In this document: positions 1 through 6,610 of the stretch, in pieces | Layout of the letters: each line of letters begins with the position of its first letter | Position numbering within the stretch: the stretch's first letter is position 1 | DNA from: DATJLY01 sp035604195 | GTDB lineage: Bacteria; Pseudomonadota; Alphaproteobacteria; ATCC43930; CGMCC-115725 | Reading direction: 5' to 3' | Assembly: GCA_035604195.1 (NCBI GenBank) | Contig: DATNIY010000103.1 | Span: 1-25,337, forward strand | DNA: 25,337 nt | Program-made: the position numbers and the translations under genes | The notes under the pieces: generated by a model | Told to the model about the DNA's origin: nothing | The model's database searches: none | The model's input: the letters and a program-made list of their open reading frames with translations, nothing else

Positions 1-420
1 AAGGGCTTGATCTCGACGAAGAGCGGCAACCCCGGCGCCGAGACCAAGGTCGAGCCCGAGCCGAGCCTGCCGTTCTTCGTCGAGATCAAGCCCTTCGTCG
101 TGACCATGCCGAACGCCGAAGGCCAAATGCATTACGTCCAGCTCGGCATCAATCTCAAGATGACCGGGGCCGCGGCCGGCGACGCGGTCGCCGCGGTCCT
201 GCCGGAGGTGCAGGATTCGATCCGGCAGGCGGTGCTCGGATACAAGCTCGAGGACATCCAGACCGCCGACGGCGTCGACAAGATGCGCCAGCTTCTCGTC
301 GCGCGCGTCAACGGCGTGCTGGAGCAAGCGCTCGGCAGAGAGCGGGTCAAGCGGCTCAGTACCCGCGGCGACGGCGCGATGGTGCAGAACATCTACTTCA
401 CCACGCTCGTCATCGAATGA
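1..420 (+). CDS. fliL: FliL, flagellar basal-body/stator-associated protein (5' partial)
   Basis: FliL is an inner-membrane protein with a periplasmic domain that surrounds the stator units and supports motor torque. The reading frame is open from base 1, so the gene is cut by the window edge. The N-terminal cytoplasmic tail and the single membrane helix expected of FliL lie outside. What remains is a Pro/Glu-rich linker followed by the periplasmic domain: 'PFFVEIKPFVVTMPN', a strand reading 'YVQLGINLKM', and the ending 'VQNIYFTTLVIE', which matches the usual FliL end with its '..V.f..fviq' pattern. A TTG at base 7 could be mistaken for a start but would leave out the membrane anchor. The next gene starts 15 bp downstream. 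FliM and FliN do not follow, unlike many fliLMNOPQR operons. Confidence 0.85.
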   Translation, partial: KGLISTKSGNPGAETKVEPEPSLPFFVEIKPFVVTMPNAEGQMHYVQLGINLKMTGAAAGDAVAAVLPEVQDSIRQAVLGYKLEDIQTADGVDKMRQLLVARVNGVLEQALGRERVKRLSTRGDGAMVQNIYFTTLVIE

Positions 421-435
421 GCGGGGAGGTGCTGC

Positions 436-771
436 ATGCCCTACGACATGGACGGGCTGGCATCGCTCTCGCTGGGCATCGCCGCGATCGTCGTTCTGCT
501 GGGGGGTGCGGTGTGGCTGCTCAGGAAAGCGCGGCCGGGGCCGGCGATCTGGGGCGGGCGCGATTGCGCGGTGGTGCGGTCCCTGGCGTTGGGGCCGCGG
601 GAACGGCTCGTCGTCGTGCGCGTCGGCAAGCGACATCTGGTGGTCGGCGTCGGCTCGGCCGCCGTTTCGCTCTTGTGCGAACTCGACGAAGCCCTGCCGC
701 CCGCGGCGGAGGCGCACGAGAAATTCGGCGAGATCATTCGGAAGGCGGTGGGACGATGGCGCGGCTCTTGA
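436..771 (+). CDS. fliO: FliO, flagellar export-gate assembly protein
   Basis: FliO is a small membrane protein that helps FliP assemble into the export-gate core. This 111-residue product has one hydrophobic segment at about residues 8-29, then a basic stop-transfer stretch and a cytoplasmic domain. That domain carries the FliO-type pattern 'LALGPRERLVVVRVGKRHL' followed by 'VVGVG', residues about 50-72. The start ATG at 436 has a GGGGAGG ribosome-binding site at 423-429. The gene overlaps fliP by 16 bp, which suggests translational coupling. FliO is poorly conserved, so the assignment rests on the one-helix topology, the motif and the position directly before fliP. Confidence 0.8.
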   Translation: MPYDMDGLASLSLGIAAIVVLLGGAVWLLRKARPGPAIWGGRDCAVVRSLALGPRERLVVVRVGKRHLVVGVGSAAVSLLCELDEALPPAAEAHEKFGEIIRKAVGRWRGS

Positions 772-1511
772 TGCGGTGGCTTCCGGCGGCGCTCGCCGTC
801 TTCGGCCTTCTCCTATCGTCCGCGGCACATGCCGCCGGCATCGGCGCGCTCGACATGCAGCCCGACGGGCATGGCGGGCAGACCTTCACCGTGCCGATCC
901 AGATCCTGCTGTTCATGACGGGACTGGTGTTCCTGCCGGCGGTGCTGCTGACGATGACCTCCTTCACCCGCATCATCATCGTGCTTTCACTCCTGCGCCA
1001 GGCGCTGGGACTGACGCAGACTCCGCCCAATCAGGTCCTGATCGGCCTGGCCTTGCTGCTCACCATGTTCGTCATGGGCCCGGTCTTCACGCGGGTCGGC
1101 GCCGACGCGCTGCAGCCCTTGCTCGACAACAAGATCTCGGTGACCGATGCGGCCGAGAAGGCGCAGGCGCCGCTCAAGGACTTCATGCTGAAGCAGACGC
1201 GGCGCGACGACATGGGCCTGTTCTTGAAGCTCGCGGGCGGCGAGACCTATCCGACGGCGCAGGATGTGCCCTTCCGCGTGCTGGTGCCGGCCTTCGTCAC
1301 CTCGGAGCTCAAGACCGGGTTCCAAATCGGCTTCCTCATCTTCCTGCCGTTCCTGGTGATCGACATCGTCGTCGCGGCAGTGATGATGTCGCTCGGCATG
1401 ATGCTGCTGTCGCCGGTCAGCGTGTCGCTGCCCCTGAAGCTCGCGCTCTTCGTCCTGATCAATGGCTGGACCCTGGTGATCGGCTCGCTCGCCGAGGGCT
1501 TCATCCGATGA
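756..1511 (+). CDS. fliP: FliP, flagellar type III export-gate protein
   Basis: FliP forms, with FliQ and FliR, the core of the export gate in the inner membrane. The 251-residue protein begins with a cleavable-type signal peptide (residues 1 to about 26, ending 'AAHA'), which is typical of FliP. It then carries the family core 'MTSFTRIIIVLSLLRQALG', 'TPPNQVLIGLALLLT', and a C-terminal pair of helices with 'FLVIDIVVAAVMMSLGMM'. The start at 756 gives this signal peptide; the open frame runs further upstream to 417, but that part overlaps fliO and has no FliP homology. Two small deviations are visible: the usual 'MMxPP' reads 'MMLLSP', and the usual 'VDGW' near the C terminus reads 'INGW'. It overlaps fliQ by 4 bp (ATGA). 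Confidence 0.97.
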   Translation: MARLLMRWLPAALAVFGLLLSSAAHAAGIGALDMQPDGHGGQTFTVPIQILLFMTGLVFLPAVLLTMTSFTRIIIVLSLLRQALGLTQTPPNQVLIGLALLLTMFVMGPVFTRVGADALQPLLDNKISVTDAAEKAQAPLKDFMLKQTRRDDMGLFLKLAGGETYPTAQDVPFRVLVPAFVTSELKTGFQIGFLIFLPFLVIDIVVAAVMMSLGMMLLSPVSVSLPLKLALFVLINGWTLVIGSLAEGFIR

Positions 1512-1777
1512 CGCCCGCGGACATCGTCGGGGACGCGCACCGGATGCTGATCTTGACCTTGCTGCTGGTCACGCCTTTTCTCGGCGCGGCGGTGCTGGCG
1601 AGCCTGGTCATGGGATTGATCCAGGCGAGCACGCGGATGACCGATCTGACCTTGAGCTTCGTGCCGCGCTTCGTCGCGGTGCTGCTGGTGGTCTATATGG
1701 CCGCCTCGTGGATGAGCGCGCGCATGCTGGCTTCGATCGAGCAAGCCGCCGCCCAGATGCATGAAGTGGTCGAGTGA
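1508..1777 (+). CDS. fliQ: FliQ, flagellar type III export-gate protein
   Basis: FliQ is a two-helix component of the FliPQR export gate. The 89-residue product has the standard family length, with hydrophobic segments at about residues 15-38 and 52-71 separated by a loop with 'LIQASTRMTDLTLSFVPR'. This matches the conserved FliQ loop, usually 'iQa.TqinE.TLsFiPK'. The start ATG at 1508 overlaps the fliP stop as ATGA, and the gene's end overlaps the fliR start by 17 bp. It is part of a coupled fliOPQR-flhB string. Confidence 0.97.
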   Translation: MTPADIVGDAHRMLILTLLLVTPFLGAAVLASLVMGLIQASTRMTDLTLSFVPRFVAVLLVVYMAASWMSARMLASIEQAAAQMHEVVE

Positions 1778-2561
1778 CGCCGTGCTGAGCTTCGGCAGCG
1801 CCGATGTCGCGCGCTGGCTCGGCGAGTTCTTCTGGCCGTTCGTGCGCACGCTCGCGCTCTTCGCCGCCGCGCCGGGCTTCAATTCCGTCGCCATTCCGGC
1901 GCGGGCGAAGGTGGCGCTCGCCTTCGTGATCGCGCTCTTGGTCGGCGGCATGGTCAACCAGTCGGCGCCGCTCGAAATGAGCGCGGCCGCCGCCGTCCTC
2001 GTGGTCGAGCAGATTCTCGTCGGCCTCGCCATGGGCTTCGCCATGCAGCTTGCGCTCGCGGCGATGGCCTTTGCCGGCGATTTCGTCGGCATCCAGATGG
2101 GCTTCGGCTTCGCCAGCCTGTTCGACATCCAGAGCGGCTTCAGCGTGCCCGTGATGTCGAATTTCTTCAGCCTCGTCGGCCTCACGCTGTTCTTGACCTT
2201 GAACGGCCATCTCGTGCTGCTGGGCGCGCTGGTCAAGAGCTTCGAGATCGTGCCGGTGGCGGTCGGCAGCGGCATCGCGCATGTCGGTTGGGGTACGCTC
2301 GCGGGCGCCGGGGGCGTGCTGTTCGAGATGGGCGTCTGGCTTGCGCTGCCGGTGATCGCGGTCCTGCTGGCGGCGCATCTCGCCATTGCCATGGTCTCGC
2401 GCGTCGCGCCGCAGATCAACGTCATGTCCGTGGGCTTCTCGGTCTTCCTCTGGGTCGGCATCGCCGCGACGGTGACGCTGGTGCCGTATTTCGTGCCGGC
2501 GGTCGAGCACATGATCGCGACCGGGCTCGCGCTCGCCGGCGCTGCCGTGGCCGGACGCTAG
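1761..2561 (+). CDS. fliR: FliR, flagellar type III export-gate protein
   Basis: FliR completes the FliPQR export channel in the inner membrane. The 266-residue protein is largely hydrophobic with about six membrane-type segments, and has the usual length for the family. Recognisable parts are 'FVRTLALFAAAPGFNS' near the N terminus, the segment 'QMGFGFASLFDIQSG' (family: iG.qiGfamA...dP), and a C-terminal block with 'VAPQINVMSVGFSV', which corresponds to the conserved 'aPq.NvF..g.pl'. I take the ATG at 1761, which overlaps fliQ by 17 bp; a GTG a few codons on (1782) is a weaker alternative. flhB starts 3 bp downstream. Confidence 0.96.
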   Translation: MKWSSDAVLSFGSADVARWLGEFFWPFVRTLALFAAAPGFNSVAIPARAKVALAFVIALLVGGMVNQSAPLEMSAAAAVLVVEQILVGLAMGFAMQLALAAMAFAGDFVGIQMGFGFASLFDIQSGFSVPVMSNFFSLVGLTLFLTLNGHLVLLGALVKSFEIVPVAVGSGIAHVGWGTLAGAGGVLFEMGVWLALPVIAVLLAAHLAIAMVSRVAPQINVMSVGFSVFLWVGIAATVTLVPYFVPAVEHMIATGLALAGAAVAGR

Positions 2562-2564
2562 GCG

Positions 2565-3701
2565 GTGTCGGACACTTCGGATCGCGAGAACCGCACCGAA
2601 CAGGCGACGCCGCGGCGCCTGCAAAAGGCGCGCGAAGAGGGCTCGGTCGTCCGCGCGCACGGACTTGCGGCGGTGGCGATCATGATCTGCGGCGCGTTCG
2701 CGCTGACCGTGGGCGGCTCGGCGCTCGTCGATCTCCTGGAGCGCTCGCTTCTGGCCGGACTCCGGCTCGATGCGGCGGCGATGCAGGACCCGGACCGGCT
2801 CTTGGTCGCCGCCAAGGATATTGTGTTGCCCGGGCTCGAGATCGTCGCGCCGTTCCTGTGTCTGATGGCGGTGGTCGGCTTCTTTGCCGACACCCTTGTC
2901 GGCGGCTGGGTCTTCTCGACGCAACCGCTCGCCCCGGACGTCTCGCGCATCGATCCGCTCAAAGGCTTCGCCCGGCTCTTCTCGCTCAACGGATTGGTCG
3001 AGATCGTCAAGGCGTTGGCCAAATTCCTAGTGGTGGCGGTGGTCGCGTTCTGGCTCATCAGGAGCCGGGCGCCGACCTATATCGGACTCGCCGCCGAGAC
3101 CTGGCCCGCGGCGGCGCGCCACGCCGCGGAATTGTCGACGCATGTCTTTCTCGTGCTGGCGGCCGCGCTCGCCGCGGTCGCGGCGCTCGAAGTGCCCTAT
3201 CAGCTCTGGTCGCACCGCGACCGCCTGAAGATGACGCGGCAGGAACTCAAGGACGAGGTGCACCAGCTCGAAGGCAGCCCGCAGACCAAACGCCGGATCA
3301 AGACGCTCAGGCGCAAGCTCGCGCGCATGCGCATGATGTCGGAGGTGCCGAAGGCGGACGCGGTGGTGGTGAACCCGCAGCACTACGCCGCCGCCTTGCG
3401 CTATCAGGAAGGGCGCATGCGGGCGCCACGTCTCCTCGCCAAGGGCACTGGCCTCATCGCCCTGCGCATTCGCGAGGTCGCCGAGGAGCACGGCGTTCCC
3501 GTCATCGAGGCGCCGCCGCTGGCGCGTGCGATCTGCCGCTATGTCGAGCTCGAGGACGAAATCCCCGTCGGTCTCTATCAGGCGGTGGCCGAAGTCCTGG
3601 CCTATGTCTATCGGCTCAAGGCCGCGCGCGAGACGCGACGGTCGCCGCCGGACCTGCCGCGGGACGGTCGCTTCGATCCGCCGCCGGAATACGACGCTTG
3701 A
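2565..3701 (+). CDS. flhB: FlhB, export-gate substrate-specificity switch
   Basis: FlhB sits beside FliPQR and switches export from rod/hook to filament substrates after self-cleavage of its cytoplasmic domain. The 378-residue protein opens with the family signature 'TEQATPRRLQKAREEGSV' (residues 11-28). It has four membrane segments between about 33 and 210 and a cytoplasmic domain from about 211. The cleavage motif is N270-P271-Q272-H273, where nearly all family members have NPTH. The Asn-Pro pair needed for the cyclisation chemistry is kept. The C-terminal block 'GVPVIEAPPLARAICR' is standard. The start is GTG at 2565. No flhA follows; instead the gene converges on flgN with only 9 bp between stops, so no separate terminator fits there. 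Confidence 0.97.
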   Translation: MSDTSDRENRTEQATPRRLQKAREEGSVVRAHGLAAVAIMICGAFALTVGGSALVDLLERSLLAGLRLDAAAMQDPDRLLVAAKDIVLPGLEIVAPFLCLMAVVGFFADTLVGGWVFSTQPLAPDVSRIDPLKGFARLFSLNGLVEIVKALAKFLVVAVVAFWLIRSRAPTYIGLAAETWPAAARHAAELSTHVFLVLAAALAAVAALEVPYQLWSHRDRLKMTRQELKDEVHQLEGSPQTKRRIKTLRRKLARMRMMSEVPKADAVVVNPQHYAAALRYQEGRMRAPRLLAKGTGLIALRIREVAEEHGVPVIEAPPLARAICRYVELEDEIPVGLYQAVAEVLAYVYRLKAARETRRSPPDLPRDGRFDPPPEYDA

Positions 3702-3710
3702 TCGGCAATC

Positions 3711-4064
3711 TCAGGCGGCGCCAAGCGGGCGCTGGCTCGGCGGGCTCTGCTCGGCGCCGTCCGGCCCGTAGGAGCGGTGCGGATCGCGCTGACACAGCTT
3801 GTCGAGCGCTCCCGTCAAATGGCGCAGCATGGCGGCGCAGATGATGGAATTCTCGCGATTGAGCCGCGCCAGCCGCGCGACCTCGTCGCGGGCCGGCATG
3901 GCGCCGCCGCCGTGGCCGTCGATGGCTTCGGCGAGCGCCATCTTGCGCCGGGCGATGGCGGTGATCTGTTCCGAATTGCCGGCGAGCAGAATGCTGCGCT
4001 CCTCGTCGAGGGCCTGGCCGAGCGCCTCGAGCAGATCGGAAAATTTCATAGCGCCGGCTGTCAT
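3711..4064 (-). CDS. flgN: FlgN, export chaperone for hook-filament junction proteins
   Basis: FlgN is a small helical chaperone that delivers FlgK and FlgL to the export gate. This 117-residue product shows the FlgN layout: an N-terminal helix 'LLEALGQALDEERSILLAG' followed by a region with 'RRKMALAEAI', a second helix region 'RLNRENSIICAAMLRHL', and the family's C-terminal 'YGPDG' element. The gene lies 19 bp downstream of flgA on the same strand, as in beta/gammaproteobacteria, but without flgM between or beside them. Two starts are possible, ATG at 4064 or ATG at 4049 (five codons later, 'MKFSDL'); neither has a strong ribosome-binding site. Its 3' end converges on flhB. Confidence 0.82.
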   Translation of the reverse strand: MTAGAMKFSDLLEALGQALDEERSILLAGNSEQITAIARRKMALAEAIDGHGGGAMPARDEVARLARLNRENSIICAAMLRHLTGALDKLCQRDPHRSYGPDGAEQSPPSQRPLGAA

Positions 4065-4083
4065 GGCGGTCGCTCGCTCGCGT

Positions 4084-4812
4084 TCAAAACTTCATCTCGG
4101 CGGTGCCGTCGCCGGCGACGGTGGCGCGGATGGTCTTCTTGCTCTCGGGATTCTGCAGCATGATGCTTTGGCCGACGCGGCCGTCCTCGAGCGCTACGGC
4201 GATCGCCTTGATGGTCATGATGCTATCCTCGAGCATGAGCACCACCTTCTGGCCGCGGTGGACGGCGATCGGCAGGTCGAGGAGTTGCGTGCGCAGCGGC
4301 GTTCCCGCGGACAATCCGGTGCGCAGGATCTTGCCCTCGGCCGCGTTGCGGTCGGTCACGACCGCGCCGGCGCCGGCGAAGAGATCGACCCGGCCGATGG
4401 CGAGATTCGCCGCCGTCAGGTTGGTGTTGGGGGCGAGATTGCCGGCGGCGACGACGGCGTCGACCCAGGCCTGGACGCGGACCGGCACATAAATCGTCCA
4501 GGCCGGCTCGTCGCAGGCGACCTTCGCCGTCATCGTCGCGGCGTTCATCGGCGGCAGCGTGACTGCGAGGGCCGGACAGGCCGGCAGGTGCAGCCGGGGA
4601 TCGATCTCGCCGACATCGATCGCGAGACTCGCGTCCTTGAAGGCATCGAGCCGCGCCGCGGCCGCCGCTTGGATGGCGGCGCGGATCGCCGCGGCATCCT
4701 GCTCCGGGGGCGCCGGGCTGGCGAAAGCCGCGGATGCGTAGAGACAAAAACAGAAAAATAGGAAACTCGCGGCCTCTTTCTTAACTATTCGTTTAAGGCT
4801 CTGACCTAACAT
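4084..4812 (-). CDS. flgA: FlgA, periplasmic P-ring assembly chaperone
   Basis: FlgA is a periplasmic chaperone needed for FlgI to polymerise into the P ring. The 242-residue product has a Sec signal peptide: basic 'KRIVKK' at 7-12, a Phe/Leu-rich core, and a likely cut after 'ASAAFA' near residue 31. A pair of cysteines follows at 79 and 100. Next come a SAF-like domain (about 118-180) and a C-terminal domain ending with 'GRVGQSIMLQNPESKKTIRA', the FlgA hallmark. It is the first gene of a minus-strand flgA-flgN unit. A sigma70-like promoter lies at 4845-4873, leaving a short leader of about 25 nt. The upstream bases 'GGAATATCGGG' give only a modest ribosome-binding site. Confidence 0.93.
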   Translation of the reverse strand: MLGQSLKRIVKKEAASFLFFCFCLYASAAFASPAPPEQDAAAIRAAIQAAAAARLDAFKDASLAIDVGEIDPRLHLPACPALAVTLPPMNAATMTAKVACDEPAWTIYVPVRVQAWVDAVVAAGNLAPNTNLTAANLAIGRVDLFAGAGAVVTDRNAAEGKILRTGLSAGTPLRTQLLDLPIAVHRGQKVVLMLEDSIMTIKAIAVALEDGRVGQSIMLQNPESKKTIRATVAGDGTAEMKF

Positions 4813-4997
4813 CCCGATATTCCAGTTGCTTTTTTAGTAGACGCCTTATATCGTAAAAACGCAAAAACGGCAAGTCCGGACAGCGGCACCCCCTCGGGCG
4901 AAGCGATCCGGACGAAAGCCGGACCCTGAAGACGAGCGGCGCCGTGCCCGGCGCCCACGCCACGAGGAGCGGATCGGCGGTGGTTGGACCGGTTGAC
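4813..4997. promoter_or_regulatory. Divergent intergenic region flgA/flgB
   Basis: This 185-bp stretch separates the minus-strand flgA-flgN unit from the long plus-strand flgB-to-flgL run, so it should hold promoters for both. The half near flgA (about 4820-4870) is AT-rich and contains the flgA promoter candidate. For the plus strand I see only a weak candidate: TTGCTT at 4826-4831 with TATCGT at 4849-4854, 17 bp apart. I found no sigma54 site with correct GG/GC spacing and no good sigma28 site (GCCGATAA). The half near flgB is GC-rich and carries AGGAG at 4965-4969, which could serve a GTG start at 4980. Confidence 0.5.
4845..4873 (-). promoter_or_regulatory. Sigma70-like promoter for flgA-flgN
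   Basis: Read on the minus strand, TTGCCG (-35, at 4868-4873, 4 of 6 to TTGACA) is followed by exactly 17 bases and TATAAG (-10, at 4845-4850, 5 of 6 to TATAAT). The spacer is unusually AT-rich for this GC-rich locus. Transcription would start near 4838, about 25 nt before the flgA ATG. This is pattern matching only; no start site is known. Confidence 0.45.
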
Positions 4998-5438
4998 ATG
5001 GGGCTCGATTTCTATCGCCAGGTCCTGAACCTGCGCGCCTACCGCCAGCAGATTCTGTCCGCCGATATCGCCAATGCCAGCACGCCCGGGTTCAAGGCCG
5101 TCGATCTCGACTTCAAATCCGCCCTCGCCGCGGCGGTTGCCGCGCCGTCCGGCGGAACCGCACCGTCGGCGCGGCCGCTTTGGCTGGTCGATTCGCCCGC
5201 GCATATGACGCCGGCTTCGGCATCCTCGGCTCCGGCCTCGGCGGCGGCCTTTGTCAAGTATCAGCTCGGCAGCGAAGTGACGCTCGACGGCAACAGCGTC
5301 GATCTCAACCAGGAGAAGGTCAAGGCCGCCGAGAATGCGGTCGATTACGAGGCCGCGGCAACCTTCGCCACGCAGACCATCAAGCTCCTGATGACGGCGG
5401 TCACGGGATCGCAGTCCTCATCGTCGAGCGGAGGGTAA
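4998..5438 (+). CDS. flgB: FlgB, flagellar proximal rod protein
   Basis: FlgB is a subunit of the proximal rod that crosses the periplasm. The product is 146 residues with the ATG at 4998. The N terminus 'MGLDFYRQVLNLRAYRQQIL' is followed by 'SADIANASTPGFKAVD', the rod/hook family signature (family: aNIANanTPgYka.d). The C-terminal helix region carries 'VDLNQEKVKAAENAVDYEAA', matching the FlgB pattern 'VDld.EmakmaeN...Y.a'. The middle is Ala/Ser/Pro-rich and low in complexity. A GTG at 4980, ten bases after AGGAG (4965-4969), is a possible alternative start that would add six residues; the frame also extends upstream to 4944 without supporting homology. It is first of the co-directional flg run. 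Confidence 0.93.
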   Translation: MGLDFYRQVLNLRAYRQQILSADIANASTPGFKAVDLDFKSALAAAVAAPSGGTAPSARPLWLVDSPAHMTPASASSAPASAAAFVKYQLGSEVTLDGNSVDLNQEKVKAAENAVDYEAAATFATQTIKLLMTAVTGSQSSSSSGG

Positions 5439-5441
5439 GGC

Positions 5442-5858
5442 ATGTCGCTCTTCACGGTGTTCTCCATTGCCGGCTCCGGCATGGCCGCCGAATCGGAGCG
5501 GCTGTCGGCGGTGGCGAGCAATCTCGCCAACGCCAACAGCGCCACCAGTTCGGCCGGCCAGCCCTACCGCGCGCGCGAGGTCGTCTTCCGCGCCGTCCCC
5601 GCCGGCGACGGCGGCGGCCCGTCCTCGGTCGGCATGGCCGGCGTCGAGGTGGCGGCCGTGGTCGAAAGCAGCGAGTCGCTGCACAGCGTCTACGATCCCA
5701 GCAATCCGCTCGCGGGCGAAGACGGCTACACCCAGATGCCGAACGTCAATCCGGTCGATGAAATGGTCAACATGATTTCGGCCCAGCAGGATTATCAGGC
5801 CAATCTCGAGGCCTTCAATGTCGCCAAGACGCTGGCGGTGCGGACGCTGCAGATCTAG
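5442..5858 (+). CDS. flgC: FlgC, flagellar proximal rod protein
   Basis: FlgC is the second proximal rod protein, assembled next to FlgB and FlgF. The 138-residue product has the family length. Its N-terminal helix contains 'AVASNLANANSATS', the rod signature. Its C terminus has 'MPNVNPVDEMVNMISAQQDY' and then 'QANLEAFNVAKTLAVRTLQI', an almost standard FlgC end (family: P.Vn.v.EMv.M..A.r.YeaNv....aK.m...tL.i). It starts 3 bp after the flgB stop with GGAGGG at 5430-5435 as its ribosome-binding site, so the two are co-translated. Confidence 0.97.
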   Translation: MSLFTVFSIAGSGMAAESERLSAVASNLANANSATSSAGQPYRAREVVFRAVPAGDGGGPSSVGMAGVEVAAVVESSESLHSVYDPSNPLAGEDGYTQMPNVNPVDEMVNMISAQQDYQANLEAFNVAKTLAVRTLQI

Positions 5859-5889
5859 AGGGCCGCAGCGGGTTTCGGAGGATCAAGCG

Positions 5890-6585
5890 ATGAGCGTATC
5901 GAGTGCGATGCCGGCGACAGTGGTCTCCCTGCCATCGGCCGACAAATTGCCGACCAGTTCCAGCGGCGTGAGCGCGGCCAATGCGACCCTCAACGAGAAC
6001 GATTTCTTCACGCTGATGACGACGCAGCTCGAGAACCAAGACCCGCTCAACCCGATGAGCAGCACCGACTTCGCCGCCGAGCTGGCGCAGTTCTCGACCG
6101 CGAACGGGGTCCAGAACCTCGAGACCACGATGACCAGCCTGGGCACGCAGCTCGGCACCACCGGCGGCATCCAGGCGGCGAACCTGGTTGGGAAGAGCGT
6201 CGGGGTGAGCGGCAATTCCCTCGTCCTCGGTCAGAGCGGCACGGCGGCGGGGGCGTTCAACCTGCCCTCATCCGCCCAAGACGTCGTCGTGACTGTGAGC
6301 GACGCCGCGGGCAACGCGATCGGTCAGTTCGATCTCGGCGCCATGGCGGCGGGAACGCAGAGCTTCACTTGGAACGGGCAGGAAAGCGACGGCTCGACCG
6401 CGAGCGCCGGCGCCTACCAATTCAGCGTCAGCGCAACCAACGCCGCCGGAGCCGCGATCACGGCGGCGCCTCTGACCGTGGTTCCCGTCACCGGCGTCGC
6501 ATTGGGCGGCACGAACGGGCCGATGCTGGATCTGGGCAACGGCCTCGCCCCGGTCGCACTGAGCAGCGTCCAGCAGATCTTCTAA
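5890..6585 (+). CDS. flgD: FlgD, hook-cap scaffolding protein
   Basis: FlgD forms the temporary cap under which hook subunits polymerise. The 231-residue product carries the family signature 'FFTLMTTQLENQDPLNPM' with 'TDFAAELAQFSTANGVQNLE' just after it, at roughly residues 39-77. A low-charge beta-rich domain follows, with a FlgD-type 'FTWNGQESDGSTASAGAYQF' segment (usually 'f.WDG.d..G..lp.G.Y.f'). The ATG at 5890 has GGAG at 5877-5880. An upstream in-frame start at 5818 would run back into flgC and is rejected. Confidence 0.96.
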   Translation: MSVSSAMPATVVSLPSADKLPTSSSGVSAANATLNENDFFTLMTTQLENQDPLNPMSSTDFAAELAQFSTANGVQNLETTMTSLGTQLGTTGGIQAANLVGKSVGVSGNSLVLGQSGTAAGAFNLPSSAQDVVVTVSDAAGNAIGQFDLGAMAAGTQSFTWNGQESDGSTASAGAYQFSVSATNAAGAAITAAPLTVVPVTGVALGGTNGPMLDLGNGLAPVALSSVQQIF

Positions 6586-6610
6586 GCATCTTTGAAGCGG
6601 AGCAGGAACG

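Noticed and set aside
506..1507. Plus-strand frame upstream of fliQ
   Set aside because: Arg-rich shadow of fliO and fliP; only the part from 1508 matches FliQ.
1247..2924. Large minus-strand frames across fliP, fliQ, fliR and flhB
   Set aside because: Arg/His/Asp-rich antisense frames in GC-rich coding DNA without recognisable domains or ribosome-binding sites.
4889..4906. GGCAC...GGGC resembling a sigma54 site before flgB
   Set aside because: The GG to GC spacing is one base too long for a sigma54 promoter and the TTGC half is not matched.
5436..5445. Very short gaps and overlaps between consecutive flg genes
   Set aside because: Normal translational coupling in a compact operon; recorded in the gene entries rather than as a finding.
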